NCBI GenBank assembly: GCA_026392045.1
Contig: JAPLCU010000020.1
Location: 1 to 64,000 of the forward strand
Origin: Armatimonadota bacterium
Lineage (GTDB): Bacteria > Armatimonadota > UBA5829
Direction: 5' to 3'
Length of the DNA stretch: 64,000 nucleotides
The notes beneath the pieces are model-generated. The model had not been told where the DNA came from. It saw only the letters and a program-made list of their open reading frames with translations, and searched no databases. A program made the position numbers and the translations under genes. This document shows, piece by piece, positions 10,081 through 18,897 of the stretch (position 1 is the stretch's first letter; every line of letters begins with the position of its first letter).

Positions 10081-10205
10081 TGGGTGTTAGGTGTTAGGTG
10101 TTGGGTGTTGGGGAAGGGAAATCTCTTCCTGTCACCCATGCGGGCCGGATTGCAAATCCGCCCGAACAAAGTACCTAACACCTAGGACCTAACACCTAAC
10201 ACCTT
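10081..10205. repeat. Inverted heptamer arrays flanking a palindrome
   Basis: The left array (10081-10120) has units GGGTGTT, AGGTGTT, AGGTGTT and GGGTGTT. The right array (about 10171-10205) is the reverse complement type: CCTAACA, CCTAGGA, CCTAACA, CCTAACA. The hairpin at 10140-10167 sits between them. The whole spacer between the methyltransferase gene and metF is thus repeat DNA able to form a long stem. Confidence 0.8.
10140..10167. repeat. Palindromic element R2, intergenic copy
   Basis: A 28-nt element: CGGGC and GGATT on the left arm pair with AATCC and GCCCG on the right, around a GCA loop. It ends in GAAC. It is 25/28 identical to the copy inside the permease gene at 36990-37017. 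Further copies are at 42220, 42260 and 58069. Confidence 0.85.
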
Positions 10206-10210
10206 TCCCT

Positions 10211-11035
10211 TCAGATTCCCTCGAACTTGCCCTCGCGTGAGAGCGTAATATAATTCATGCAATAGTCATCACGGCCCAAAAGCGCCTCGGTGGAAGCAAT
10301 TAGAGCCATGAGATATTTGTCGTTCGGGTCCACTATGCCTGCGTCGAGCCCTTTGCCCATGCAAAGCACGGTCATTGCCTGATTTAAGAGTTTTCTGGCA
10401 GGCAGGCCGTGGCTGACATTGGATAGGCCAGCGATTATGTGCGCCTCTGGGAACTCGGCTCTGATTTTCTCGATGATATCGAGCATAGAGACCGCAACAT
10501 CGCTGCCAGTTCCGATTGGGAAAGTTAGCGGATCAACGTAGATATCGCTGGCGGCAACTCCCGCCGCCGTGAGATCGTTGATCAGTTTTCGTGCGACACT
10601 CAGCCGCTTGCCTGGGTCGGATTGGATGCCGGTGTCGTCCATCGCAAGCGCGATTATTTTCGCCTTATATTGAAGCACCAGCGGCAAAATATTATTATAA
10701 CGCTCAGATTCTGCGGTGATTGAGTTAATGAGCGGCTGACCCTTGCTTGGGTCATAGGCTGCAAGCGCAAGGGAAAGGGCTGCCCCATTGGGAGTATCGA
10801 ACGATATCGGCGCGTCAACAGCCTCCATTACCACTTTCGTGAGCCACTCCATCGCCTCCGGCTCTCCCGATATGAGGGTGCCGCAGTTGATATCGATATA
10901 CGTTGCCCCAGCCTCAAATTGTTTCTTGGCAAGGTCTTTCACGAACTCAGCGTCGCGGTTCACAACGGCGTTTTCGATAACCGACTCGCCTTTAACTTTT
11001 CTACTGGTATTGATTCTCTCGCCTACAATTAGCAA
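10211..11035 (-). CDS. Methyltetrahydrofolate:corrinoid methyltransferase (AcsE/MetH pterin-binding type)
   Basis: A 274-residue pterin-binding TIM barrel. The N-terminus MLIVGERINTSRKV, the IDINCGT strand and DPLTFPIGTG are hallmarks of methyl-THF methyltransferases (AcsE, MetH middle domain). It would move the methyl group made by MetF onto a corrinoid protein. No corrinoid protein or CODH/ACS lies in the window, so the acceptor is unknown. It is the first gene of the fhs operon. The start is TTG with GGAG ten bases upstream. Confidence 0.88.
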   Translation of the reverse strand: MLIVGERINTSRKVKGESVIENAVVNRDAEFVKDLAKKQFEAGATYIDINCGTLISGEPEAMEWLTKVVMEAVDAPISFDTPNGAALSLALAAYDPSKGQPLINSITAESERYNNILPLVLQYKAKIIALAMDDTGIQSDPGKRLSVARKLINDLTAAGVAASDIYVDPLTFPIGTGSDVAVSMLDIIEKIRAEFPEAHIIAGLSNVSHGLPARKLLNQAMTVLCMGKGLDAGIVDPNDKYLMALIASTEALLGRDDYCMNYITLSREGKFEGI

Positions 11036-11323
11036 AGTATAACATCTCCAAGTGTGAAGTCATTCAGAAAAATCTCTGTGATTATATTCTACAGTAATTT
11101 TTGCATTATGTCTTGTAAATTTAGTGTGGGATTTGTGGAATTTGGCGCTTTTTTTGGGGAGATGATAGGTGTTGGGTGATGGGTTTTCGGGATTTCTGGA
11201 GCGAACGGTCACTTTATTTTATCAATGCTAGCCAGGTTGCGCTCCTCAAATCCCAAATAACACCGTGTAAATTACAGTGTATGAGTTCATAACCATTTGT
11301 CCTCAAATTTATAGACTTGAATC
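11036..11323. other. Intergenic region upstream of the folate operon
   Basis: AT-rich spacer between the GH32 gene (its 3' end) and the methyltransferase gene, both on the minus strand. It should hold the folate operon promoter; a TATAAT lies in the right orientation near 11075-11085 but lacks a convincing -35. A short heptamer stretch (AGGTGTT, GGGTGAT) is at about 11165-11185. No gene is seen. Confidence 0.4.
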
Positions 11324-12862
11324 CTAAGTCTTATCCCACATCGACTGCATCTGCCAGACATCTATGTTCTTCAAAACAGCTTCGCCACCTTCAGCGTAAG
11401 GCGCTATAAGCTGCGCGGCCGGGTCGTACAGTATGCATTTGGTGATCGCCCGCCCACCGACGTAAACCTCGACGATGGACCGGTCCACAAAGATCCGTAA
11501 TGTTACATCCTCACCTGGCTTGACGTAGCTCTTGCTGCGCTTATCACCGACTCCGAACTCAAAAGTCTCACTGTCAAACCACACGGGCAGACTAACGGAA
11601 CCATCGGCAGAAGCGCGAACATTGATGCCAAAACGCTTCGCCTTACCCGGGGAAAACTTTGCTAATATCTCTACCGTATTGCCAGAGACATCCTTGAGCG
11701 GGGACACTGCGCCAGATTTGACTGTAATTTCCCCGAACGAAAGTTTTGCTCCGCGCAGTTTCTCTATCTTCGGTATAGGCTGAATGTCAAGGCGGCCATC
11801 CTTAATTGAAATCACCCGCGGGATAGAATGCGCACCCTGCCAGTAGGGAACATCCTTAGTGGGCGTTGCTGACGTCTGCACCCAACCGTGGACTATGCGT
11901 CGAACGAAGCCTCGACTGCCCTTGTTATCAGTCATATTGAGGTTGAAAGAATAGTAGTCACCGGCATCAAAGCTTTCGGGCTCGGGCTTATCGGGAGTGA
12001 ATGTGTGGAGTTTCTTATCGTAAGAACCTATCCAGTAAGGGTTCCCTCCCACCCCGCTCATCAGCACATACCTGCCGTCCAGCGGTATCAGATAGGGCAG
12101 TTCGAAGAAAGAACTGGGACCGGAAGCGAAAATAGGCTTGATAAATGTCCAGTTGTCCAGATCAGGCGACGACCACAACATTCCTGCGCCCTTGCCCTCA
12201 GCCGTTCCTCCTATGAGCTGATACCATAGAGGACCATCCTTCCACAACTGACCATCCCAGTGTACCGGTGAATCGGGGGTAGGACGGTCTTTCATGACCA
12301 TCTTCTTCTCCCAGGTCAACCCTCCATCCTTGCTCCAGGCACGCATGCCATAGCACTCTTCGTGTCCACGCACATTGCCGGTGTAGAATGCGTTGAGGAT
12401 GCCGGTATCATCAACGATGGTGTTGCCTGAGTAAACGCCGTTGCGGTCATACTTCGTATCGGGCCAGAGAACGACCGGCCAGTCCACCCAATGCATCAGG
12501 TCGGCGCTCACTGCATGCCCCCAACAGATGGGGCTCCTGTTACCGTCTACAATTGGGGCAAACTGGTAAAAAAGGTGATATTTGCCCTTGTAATAGATCG
12601 GGCCGTTGGGGTCGTTTATCCAGCTTTCAGGACCAGTGAAGTGATATATTGGTCTGTGGGGATCGCTGGTGATCATCCCCTTTCTGAGCCCCAGGGCTGC
12701 CTTTGAGTATACCTTTATGTCCTTGCTTTTCAACACTGCACGATAATCGCTGACCAGCTTCGAAATATCCATTTTGCCAACCTCCTCCGCGCGGCACTCT
12801 GCGGCGATAAGCGCCAACGCAAACAAACACAACACAGGCGCCGCAAGATGTATAGATTTCAT
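11324..12862 (-). CDS. Secreted glycoside hydrolase family 32 (fructan/sucrose hydrolase-like)
   Basis: A signal peptide is followed by a five-bladed propeller and a C-terminal beta-sandwich, the GH32 layout. The nucleophile motif is WINDPNG. The acid/base region reads FFELPYL instead of the usual ECPD, keeping the Glu. The stabiliser region is HWDGQLW instead of FRDP, keeping the Asp. Levan, inulin or sucrose are possible substrates. The start is taken at ATG 12862 (MKSIHLAAP), with GAGG about 11 bases upstream; a GTG at 12871 overlaps the stop of the GT4 gene and has too short a spacing. Coupling to the upstream GT4 and deacetylase genes suggests a polysaccharide role. Confidence 0.85.
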   Translation of the reverse strand: MKSIHLAAPVLCLFALALIAAECRAEEVGKMDISKLVSDYRAVLKSKDIKVYSKAALGLRKGMITSDPHRPIYHFTGPESWINDPNGPIYYKGKYHLFYQFAPIVDGNRSPICWGHAVSADLMHWVDWPVVLWPDTKYDRNGVYSGNTIVDDTGILNAFYTGNVRGHEECYGMRAWSKDGGLTWEKKMVMKDRPTPDSPVHWDGQLWKDGPLWYQLIGGTAEGKGAGMLWSSPDLDNWTFIKPIFASGPSSFFELPYLIPLDGRYVLMSGVGGNPYWIGSYDKKLHTFTPDKPEPESFDAGDYYSFNLNMTDNKGSRGFVRRIVHGWVQTSATPTKDVPYWQGAHSIPRVISIKDGRLDIQPIPKIEKLRGAKLSFGEITVKSGAVSPLKDVSGNTVEILAKFSPGKAKRFGINVRASADGSVSLPVWFDSETFEFGVGDKRSKSYVKPGEDVTLRIFVDRSIVEVYVGGRAITKCILYDPAAQLIAPYAEGGEAVLKNIDVWQMQSMWDKT

Positions 12863-12870
12863 TTCGTTCA

Positions 12871-13941
12871 CTACCTCGTTTGGGTGTTCTCTTTCAGCAC
12901 TTCCAACACCAGCTCAATCTGCCGATTTAGATCAAAATTCTCTTCGGCTCGCTTTCGCCCGAGTTTGCCCATGCGCTGCATTTGGGTTGGGTTGGATAAA
13001 AGCTCGGATAGAGCCTGAGAGATCGCTTGGGGATCATTGGGAGGAGTGAGGATGCCGGTTTCGTTGTCTTGAACTATATCAGGCAGACCGCCGATATTGG
13101 TCGCGACCACCGGACGCTCAAGCGCCATCGCATTTACGGCTACCAGGCCGAAGCCCTCTTTTTGTGAGGGAATTAGGACGACGTCGCACGCGGACATCAT
13201 CGGCCTTATATTTGGGGCGAAGTTTTCAAAGCACACTCTTTCGCTGATTTCGAGAGTTTCGGCGAGCGCTAACAGGGCTTCGCGGTCTTTGCCGTCACCT
13301 ACTATAAGCATTCGCGCGTTTGGTAGATTTTTCGCGAGTATTGCCATTGCTTCCAGGGCGATTCTCTGCCCCTTTTCGCTCGAAAGTCGGCCGAAAACCC
13401 CAATCAACGGCGAGCTAGCGAGACCTAGTTCACGTCGGGCATCCTCTATAGGCATCGGCTCGAACTTTGCCAAGTCGACGCCATTATGCACCACCGTCAC
13501 CCGATTTTCAGGCAGCCCCTGCGCGCAGAGATGCTTTTTCACGGCCTCAGAAACGGCAATGACCTTGGTTGAATACTTGAAGCAGGTTGCGGAGTTCATC
13601 CCGTGCACATGCGCAACCGACGGCTTCCCCGCCAGCCTCGCCGCAAATGCCCCGAGCAGGCTCGCGGTGGAGAGATGGGTGTGAACGACATCTATGCGGC
13701 GGTCTTTTATAAGGCGGGCGAGTTTGAAGACGGTAATCGGGTCCAGCTTGCCGTGGGTTTTCCAATTGGCGCTGGATATTCCTCGATTCGCCGCGTAATC
13801 CACGAAGGAACGTCCCTCCGGACAAAACAGCTCGATCTCGGCGCCCAGTTTGGCAAGCCCATCGCAAAGATCGGCGACGTAAACCTCCGCGCCGCCAATT
13901 TTTGAGGGAATTATTGCCTCCAGGATGCGAATGCTGCTCAA
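12871..13941 (-). CDS. Glycosyltransferase family 4 (GT-B fold)
   Basis: About 356 residues. The N-terminus (IRILEAIIPSKIGGAEVYVADL) is the acceptor-side Rossmann domain. The donor domain carries GRLSSEKGQ and the KEGFGLVAVNAMA motif, where the usual second Glu of the EX7E motif is Asn. The likely start is a TTG at 13941 that overlaps the deacetylase stop (TTGA); the frame stays open to 14010 but that stretch lies inside the deacetylase gene. It should transfer a sugar onto a lipid-linked or cell-surface glycan. It is the middle gene of a three-gene coupled operon. Confidence 0.85.
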   Translation of the reverse strand: MSSIRILEAIIPSKIGGAEVYVADLCDGLAKLGAEIELFCPEGRSFVDYAANRGISSANWKTHGKLDPITVFKLARLIKDRRIDVVHTHLSTASLLGAFAARLAGKPSVAHVHGMNSATCFKYSTKVIAVSEAVKKHLCAQGLPENRVTVVHNGVDLAKFEPMPIEDARRELGLASSPLIGVFGRLSSEKGQRIALEAMAILAKNLPNARMLIVGDGKDREALLALAETLEISERVCFENFAPNIRPMMSACDVVLIPSQKEGFGLVAVNAMALERPVVATNIGGLPDIVQDNETGILTPPNDPQAISQALSELLSNPTQMQRMGKLGRKRAEENFDLNRQIELVLEVLKENTQTR

Positions 13942-14675
13942 TGCGTTATGCCCGATGCTTTCCGCGCGCGGTTGATCTTGCGCATCAATAGCGGTCCGAA
14001 AGCGTTCCATCGGACATTCACTCTGGGGATTTCGAAGATATCGCTCAGGCCTGCAACTCCCAACTTAGCGCTGACAGCATTCTGATAACCGGCGGCCTTG
14101 ACTGCTGCTACAATTCGCTCATCGAAATTGCCATACGGGTAGGAAAACGAAACCACTTCCTTGCCGATTATGTCTTCTATGGCGTTCTTCGAGTCGGTGA
14201 CCTCCTGCTGGAGCTGTTCATCGGAGATATCGGTCAAATGCGCGTGGGTAATGGTGTGCGAACCTATCTCAAAGCCAGCGTCTGAAAGCTCCCTGATCTG
14301 CGCCGCATTCATGATTGATTCGCACTGGTCACCCGCGCGGCTGTCCCATTCGTTTATTCCGCCAATCGCGCCGCTCACCACGTATATGGTGGCGCTCATA
14401 TTTCTATCGATCAACGCGGGGCAGGCGTGCTCGTAAGCGCTCAGGTAAGCGTCGTCAAATGTAATTGCGAACCTGTTCTTTTCCGGCGACGCCTTGCCTC
14501 GATCCAAAATATCCGCAAGCGACACCCCAGACCAATTATTTGCAGCCAAATAATTCAACTCAGACTTGAGCAGCCAAGGCGCCACATACTGCCCCGCCAC
14601 CAGCGATGAAAGCTTCGGCCTCCCAATTCGATGATATAAAAGCACGACATCCGTGCCGGTGAGTGTTTTCTTCAA
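13938..14675 (-). CDS. Polysaccharide deacetylase (CE4/NodB-type)
   Basis: A 245-residue NodB-fold enzyme. The catalytic Asp pair is in TFDDAYLS and the metal His pair in GSHTITHAHL; SYPYGNFDE is also present. It would remove acetyl groups from a polymer, probably the product of the co-transcribed glycosyltransferase. No signal peptide is seen, although family members often act outside the cytoplasm. The start is TTG with AAAGGA six bases upstream. First gene of the operon. Confidence 0.9.
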   Translation of the reverse strand: MKKTLTGTDVVLLYHRIGRPKLSSLVAGQYVAPWLLKSELNYLAANNWSGVSLADILDRGKASPEKNRFAITFDDAYLSAYEHACPALIDRNMSATIYVVSGAIGGINEWDSRAGDQCESIMNAAQIRELSDAGFEIGSHTITHAHLTDISDEQLQQEVTDSKNAIEDIIGKEVVSFSYPYGNFDERIVAAVKAAGYQNAVSAKLGVAGLSDIFEIPRVNVRWNAFGPLLMRKINRARKASGITH

Positions 14676-14703
14676 TTCAAATCCTTTCAGTTCGACAATT
14701 TTT

Positions 14704-14887
14704 TATCACGGAAGCACGGAAAATGGGAAACACTGATTAAACTCAAGCCCATGCTTCTCGGTCGATATGCTGCGTGGAACGACTGATAGAACAAACATAT
14801 AGGTCTAGGCAATCAAGAGTTCCCGTAGCCACAGCTTACATTCACTGTGTTGAACCGTGCTTCCTGAATTCCGTGTTTCCGTGATTA
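14704..14887. repeat. Imperfect long inverted repeat (family R7) spanning the htrA-deacetylase spacer
   Basis: The left arm begins ATCACGGAAGCACGGAA at 14705. The right arm (14854-14887) reads CCGTGCTTCCTGAATTCC, then GTGTTTCCGTGATTA. A related pair of arms is at 40480-40513 and 40584-40617, 26 kb away. Confidence 0.65.
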
Positions 14888-14892
14888 TTTTT

Positions 14893-15933
14893 CTATTGCA
14901 AGCGAGTCGGCATTTCGCGCACGGTTACCACGAAATTGCGCGCTTTACCATCGCGAAAGGCTTGAATATCGACGCCTGCCCCAATTTTTGAAGCGCGAAT
15001 AGCCTTGCGCAGATCGCCGCTAGCAATCACTTTTTTATTTTCTACCGCTACGATTATATCGCCTTTACGAATTCCTGCAAGCGCCGCAGGCCCGCCTTTT
15101 TCCACACTGGCTACAATTACTCCTTCGGTCACAGGTAAGCCAAACTCCTTTGCGATTTCCGGGCTAATCTCTCCATAAGATACTCCGATCCATGGCAAAA
15201 TGATTCGCCCCGCCGTCTGCACCTGCCGAACGATGTCTCTGGCAGTGTTTATTGGGATGGCAAAACCCAGCGCACCCGTGCGCCCGCCCACTATCGCAGT
15301 GTTTATCCCTATCACATTGCCCTTGCTATCCAAAAGAGGCCCGCCGCTGTTTCCAGGGAAGATTCTGGCATCCGTCTGGATAAGGTTTGTCAGGGATTCA
15401 TCAGCGTCCGGAATTGTTCGTTTGAGCGCGCTTACAACCCCCACGCTCACAGTTCTCTCGAAACCATACGGGTTTCCTATGGCAATGGCGATCTGGCCCA
15501 CCTGCAAGTTATCTGAATCACTAAAAGCGGCAACAGGCAGGTTATTGGCATTGACCTTGAGCACGGCGAGATCGATGGTCGGATCTCCTCCGAGGCTCTT
15601 GGCCTGAAGCTCGCGTCCGTCTGCAAGCGTCACCTGCATCTTCGAAGCCCCGCTAATTACATGATTGTTGGTGAGGATAACCCCATCCTTCGAAACTATC
15701 ACTCCCGAGCCTTCGCCCTCACGCTCACCCGATTTATTATATATCATGACGGCAACAACCGCCGGGGATATTCGCCGCACAATATCAATAATCTGTTGTT
15801 CTTGAGGCAAAAGCAGCGCTGCAGGTCCGCGTCCTTCGCCAGCCTGAGACCACGCAGGAACCGCTGCCATGGTCATATTGAAAACTAGAGACAAAACAAC
15901 AAGAAGCAAGTATACACTCTTCTTGGTAAACAT
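14893..15933 (-). CDS. HtrA/Do-like periplasmic serine protease with one PDZ domain
   Basis: A 346-residue exported protease/chaperone. It has a signal peptide, a trypsin-like domain with His91 (TNNHVI), Asp121 (TIDLAVL) and Ser196 (GNSGGPL), then one PDZ domain (about 245-335). This is the DegS/HhoA layout, one PDZ fewer than DegP. It should degrade misfolded envelope proteins. The start ATG has GGAGGG six bases upstream. A plausible promoter precedes it, so it is probably transcribed alone. Confidence 0.93.
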   Translation of the reverse strand: MFTKKSVYLLLVVLSLVFNMTMAAVPAWSQAGEGRGPAALLLPQEQQIIDIVRRISPAVVAVMIYNKSGEREGEGSGVIVSKDGVILTNNHVISGASKMQVTLADGRELQAKSLGGDPTIDLAVLKVNANNLPVAAFSDSDNLQVGQIAIAIGNPYGFERTVSVGVVSALKRTIPDADESLTNLIQTDARIFPGNSGGPLLDSKGNVIGINTAIVGGRTGALGFAIPINTARDIVRQVQTAGRIILPWIGVSYGEISPEIAKEFGLPVTEGVIVASVEKGGPAALAGIRKGDIIVAVENKKVIASGDLRKAIRASKIGAGVDIQAFRDGKARNFVVTVREMPTRLQ

Positions 15934-15974
15934 GGCTATCCCTCCAGAATGCTATCTTTGCGTTTCCTAAAGAA

Positions 15975-16002
15975 GGTATAGTCACTTTTTATGCAGACGC
16001 AA
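15975..16002 (-). promoter_or_regulatory. Possible promoter for the htrA-like gene
   Basis: Reading the minus strand: TTGCGT (16002-15997), a 16-bp spacer and TATACC (15980-15975), about 40 bases before the ATG. Moderate match to the sigma70 consensus. Confidence 0.45.
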
Positions 16003-16019
16003 ACATTACGCAAAATACC

Positions 16020-18737
16020 CTATTTCTGATAAGGCCCTGCGATAACAAGCGTTGCCGCGTCCGGGTGGAGGTATTTCTTAGCCGCCGCATTGACCTGGCC
16101 CAGGGTTATTGCGCCGTAAATCTTGGGATAGTTGGATATGTAGTCCATGCCGAGGCCGTAAAACTCGGCGTTCAGGAGGGTGCGGGCGACTCCTTCGTTG
16201 GTTTCGAGCGCTATCGGGAAAACGCCGATCAGGAACTCTCTTGCCTGCTCGTATTGTTTTTTTGTGGCGCCCCTGGCGGCGAAGTCTTTCACTATGCTCT
16301 TGAGTGAGGCCACGGCTTTGTCCACATTCTTTCCGCTGGTCCCGAGTGAAGCATACCAGGGCCCCGCGCCCAGGGTCGCGTCAAAGGTGGAGTAGATATC
16401 ATAAACCAGCCCCTGCTGCTCGCGGATTTGGTCTCCGAGAATGCTGCCGAGCGCGCCGCCGCCGCCTAAAATATGGTTCATCAATCTTACGGTATAGTAA
16501 TCTGGGCTTGATCGCTTTATTCCCAAAGCATAACCGTATAAAATATCCACCTGGCTCTTATCCATCATCGGAATCACGATTTGCTTGGGTTCCGTCTGCG
16601 GCATTACATCAGGAATCTCGACCTTGGGCGTCGGCCCATCGGCTTTCCAGTCGCCAAACCATCCTTTAACGCCTTCCACAGCATCCACTGCCTTCACATC
16701 CCCCGCAATCACAATAATCGCTGTGTCCGGGCGGTAGTATGCCTTGTGGAACACCGTAAGGTCATCGCGAGTGATTGATTCAAGGTGTTTGCGAGCTTCA
16801 TCAACCGTCAGTCGGTGATAAGGGTGGCTGGCGGGAAAAACACTGTTGTAGAACGCTCGGCTGGCCTGATCATCGGTGGATTCCTTACTCTGTTCCAGCG
16901 CCGATAGCATCTCGCCCCTGGCCCGCTCAAACTGATCCTGCGGGAAGGTGGGGTTTCTAAGCTCGTCAGAAAGCAAATCCAGCATCAGCGGGAAGTCTTT
17001 TGCGAGCGATTTCGCGCTGAAGCTCATGTTTTCGGCGCTTGCAGAAGTATCCACGCTCGCTCCAACAAACTCAGAAGCCCGCGCAAGTTCTAACGCTGAG
17101 CGCTTAGCAGCGCCTCGCCCCAGCATCTCAGCTGTCAGCGATGCCTCACCCTTCTTGCCATCATGATCGAAATATGACCCTGCCTTGATGTAACCCGAAA
17201 TCGCGACCGTGGGATTGGAATGATTCTCCTGCACAATAATAACCATGCCGTTGTCCAAAGCGACTCGCGTCGGTTTTGCGGCTTCGGCATCAGGATACCG
17301 AAGCAACTGGACAGCGGATTTTGGCTTGTAATTGTCTGCGAGTTTTTCCCAAGATTTATCGCTCGTCCGCTTAACCGCCCCTGGCATAGACTTGCCGCTG
17401 CCAGACGGCTCGCCATCTGTGGGAATAAACTTGCCAACTGTCAGGTTTTCCTGCGTAAAGTATTTATTCGCGACACGCTTCACATCTTCTGGGGTGACGG
17501 CTTTGATCTTCGGAATTAGTGTATTCAGATATTTATAGGATGTTATTGTGTTGTAATAACCAAGCTGCTCGCCCTGATCTGAAACGCTGTCATTTTGGAA
17601 GATAAGGCTCGCTTCGAGCTGATTTTTCGCCGATTGCATCTCTTGATCGGTGGGCAGAGTGGTTTTAATAATCTCAATTTGCTCCAAAAGCGCTTCTTTG
17701 AGCTTGTCTGCACTGACACCCTGCCTGGCATTTGCGGCAAACATATATAGCGATGGGTCTTTGCTGTCGCCGGTCGAAGAGTAGGCGGATGTGGCGAGCT
17801 GCTTTTCCACCAAAGCCTGATAAAGCTTGCCAGAGCGGCCTCCGCTCAGAATCTGATTTAGAACATTGAGCGCATAATCATCCGAGGAACCAATGGCCGG
17901 GACGTGATATCCCATAAGAATCCGCTCGGCGTTGCCCTGCTTGCGCACGATAACCGTCCGCTCTCCACTTTGCGGAGGCTCAACGGTATAAACAACCGGC
18001 GGCTTTGGCCCCGCAGGCTTGCTGCCAAAATACTTCTTCACCAAGACAATGGCAGCCTTTGGATCGAAATCGCCAACCAAAATAAGCGTGGCATTGTTTG
18101 GGTGATAGTATGTCTTGTAATACTCATGAAGCTTAGCCGCGCTTACGTTTTCAACATCAGATTGCCAACCGATTGTCGGCCAATGATAGGGGTGCGCCTC
18201 AAAAGCAGCCGCCATTAGAGCGTAGTAAAGAAGCCTGCCGGGGTTGTTTTCGTTGCCCTGAAGCTCAGAAAGAACGACCGTGCGCTCGTTTTGAAATTCT
18301 TTATCCGTAAGCAGTGCATTTCCGACACGCTCGGCCAGGGTTTTGAGCGAAAACTCCAAATTGCCGCTGCCCAGAAGCTGCCAATAGTATGTGAAATCCG
18401 TCGATGTAGCCGCATTTTCGATACCGCCGCGCTTGCGGATCATGTCGCTGATTTCGCCCTTTTTGAAGTTCTTGCTGGAGTTGAAAAGCATATGCTCAAG
18501 CATATGTGAGAGGCCGGTAATGCCTGTATGCTCGTTTCTGGACCCAGCCTTAAACCAGACCTGCGCCGTAAACACAGGCGCGGCATGCACTTCTTTCATA
18601 ATTACCGTGAGCCCGTTATCGAGCTTAGTCTCAAGGACGCCTTGCGCCTGCGCCAAAACACAGGATATCGCCAGTATTTGGATGAAAACAAGCGCAAGAA
18701 ATAATCGTCCAGCGCTTCGCAATGGTCTTACAAACAT
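16020..18737 (-). CDS. Secreted double-domain M16 (pitrilysin/insulinase) zinc peptidase
   Basis: A 905-residue exported metallopeptidase made of two M16 repeats. The N-terminal half has a signal peptide and the inverted zinc motif HMLEH (78-82), with the downstream Glu in VVLSELQGNENN. The C-terminal half starts near residue 490 (RVALDNGM) and lacks HxxEH, as usual for the inactive repeat. The linker between halves (about 477-487, [11 protein letters not shown]) is encoded by a palindromic element identical over 32 bases to intergenic copies at 8586-8657. The start ATG has CGGAGG five bases upstream. It probably degrades peptides in the periplasm. Confidence 0.95.
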   Translation of the reverse strand: MFVRPLRSAGRLFLALVFIQILAISCVLAQAQGVLETKLDNGLTVIMKEVHAAPVFTAQVWFKAGSRNEHTGITGLSHMLEHMLFNSSKNFKKGEISDMIRKRGGIENAATSTDFTYYWQLLGSGNLEFSLKTLAERVGNALLTDKEFQNERTVVLSELQGNENNPGRLLYYALMAAAFEAHPYHWPTIGWQSDVENVSAAKLHEYYKTYYHPNNATLILVGDFDPKAAIVLVKKYFGSKPAGPKPPVVYTVEPPQSGERTVIVRKQGNAERILMGYHVPAIGSSDDYALNVLNQILSGGRSGKLYQALVEKQLATSAYSSTGDSKDPSLYMFAANARQGVSADKLKEALLEQIEIIKTTLPTDQEMQSAKNQLEASLIFQNDSVSDQGEQLGYYNTITSYKYLNTLIPKIKAVTPEDVKRVANKYFTQENLTVGKFIPTDGEPSGSGKSMPGAVKRTSDKSWEKLADNYKPKSAVQLLRYPDAEAAKPTRVALDNGMVIIVQENHSNPTVAISGYIKAGSYFDHDGKKGEASLTAEMLGRGAAKRSALELARASEFVGASVDTSASAENMSFSAKSLAKDFPLMLDLLSDELRNPTFPQDQFERARGEMLSALEQSKESTDDQASRAFYNSVFPASHPYHRLTVDEARKHLESITRDDLTVFHKAYYRPDTAIIVIAGDVKAVDAVEGVKGWFGDWKADGPTPKVEIPDVMPQTEPKQIVIPMMDKSQVDILYGYALGIKRSSPDYYTVRLMNHILGGGGALGSILGDQIREQQGLVYDIYSTFDATLGAGPWYASLGTSGKNVDKAVASLKSIVKDFAARGATKKQYEQAREFLIGVFPIALETNEGVARTLLNAEFYGLGMDYISNYPKIYGAITLGQVNAAAKKYLHPDAATLVIAGPYQK
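17277..17308. repeat. Palindromic element R1 inside the M16 coding sequence
   Basis: A 32-base exact match to both intergenic copies (8586-8620 and 8623-8657), in the same strand orientation. Read in the M16 frame it encodes [11 protein letters not shown], in the linker between the catalytic and inactive halves. No stop or frameshift results. Confidence 0.9.
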
Positions 18738-18897
18738 TTTCGCCTCCGAATTATGTGAATTGAATCAATCAATGCCCATTATACACGGTATCCATCAGCA
18801 TATATCTAAACGGCCATTTGTTGGTATCTATATGCAAAAGACCCGATCAGCCACAAGCCAAACGGGTTCTTGAAAACAATAATTGCGTTAATCGGCG

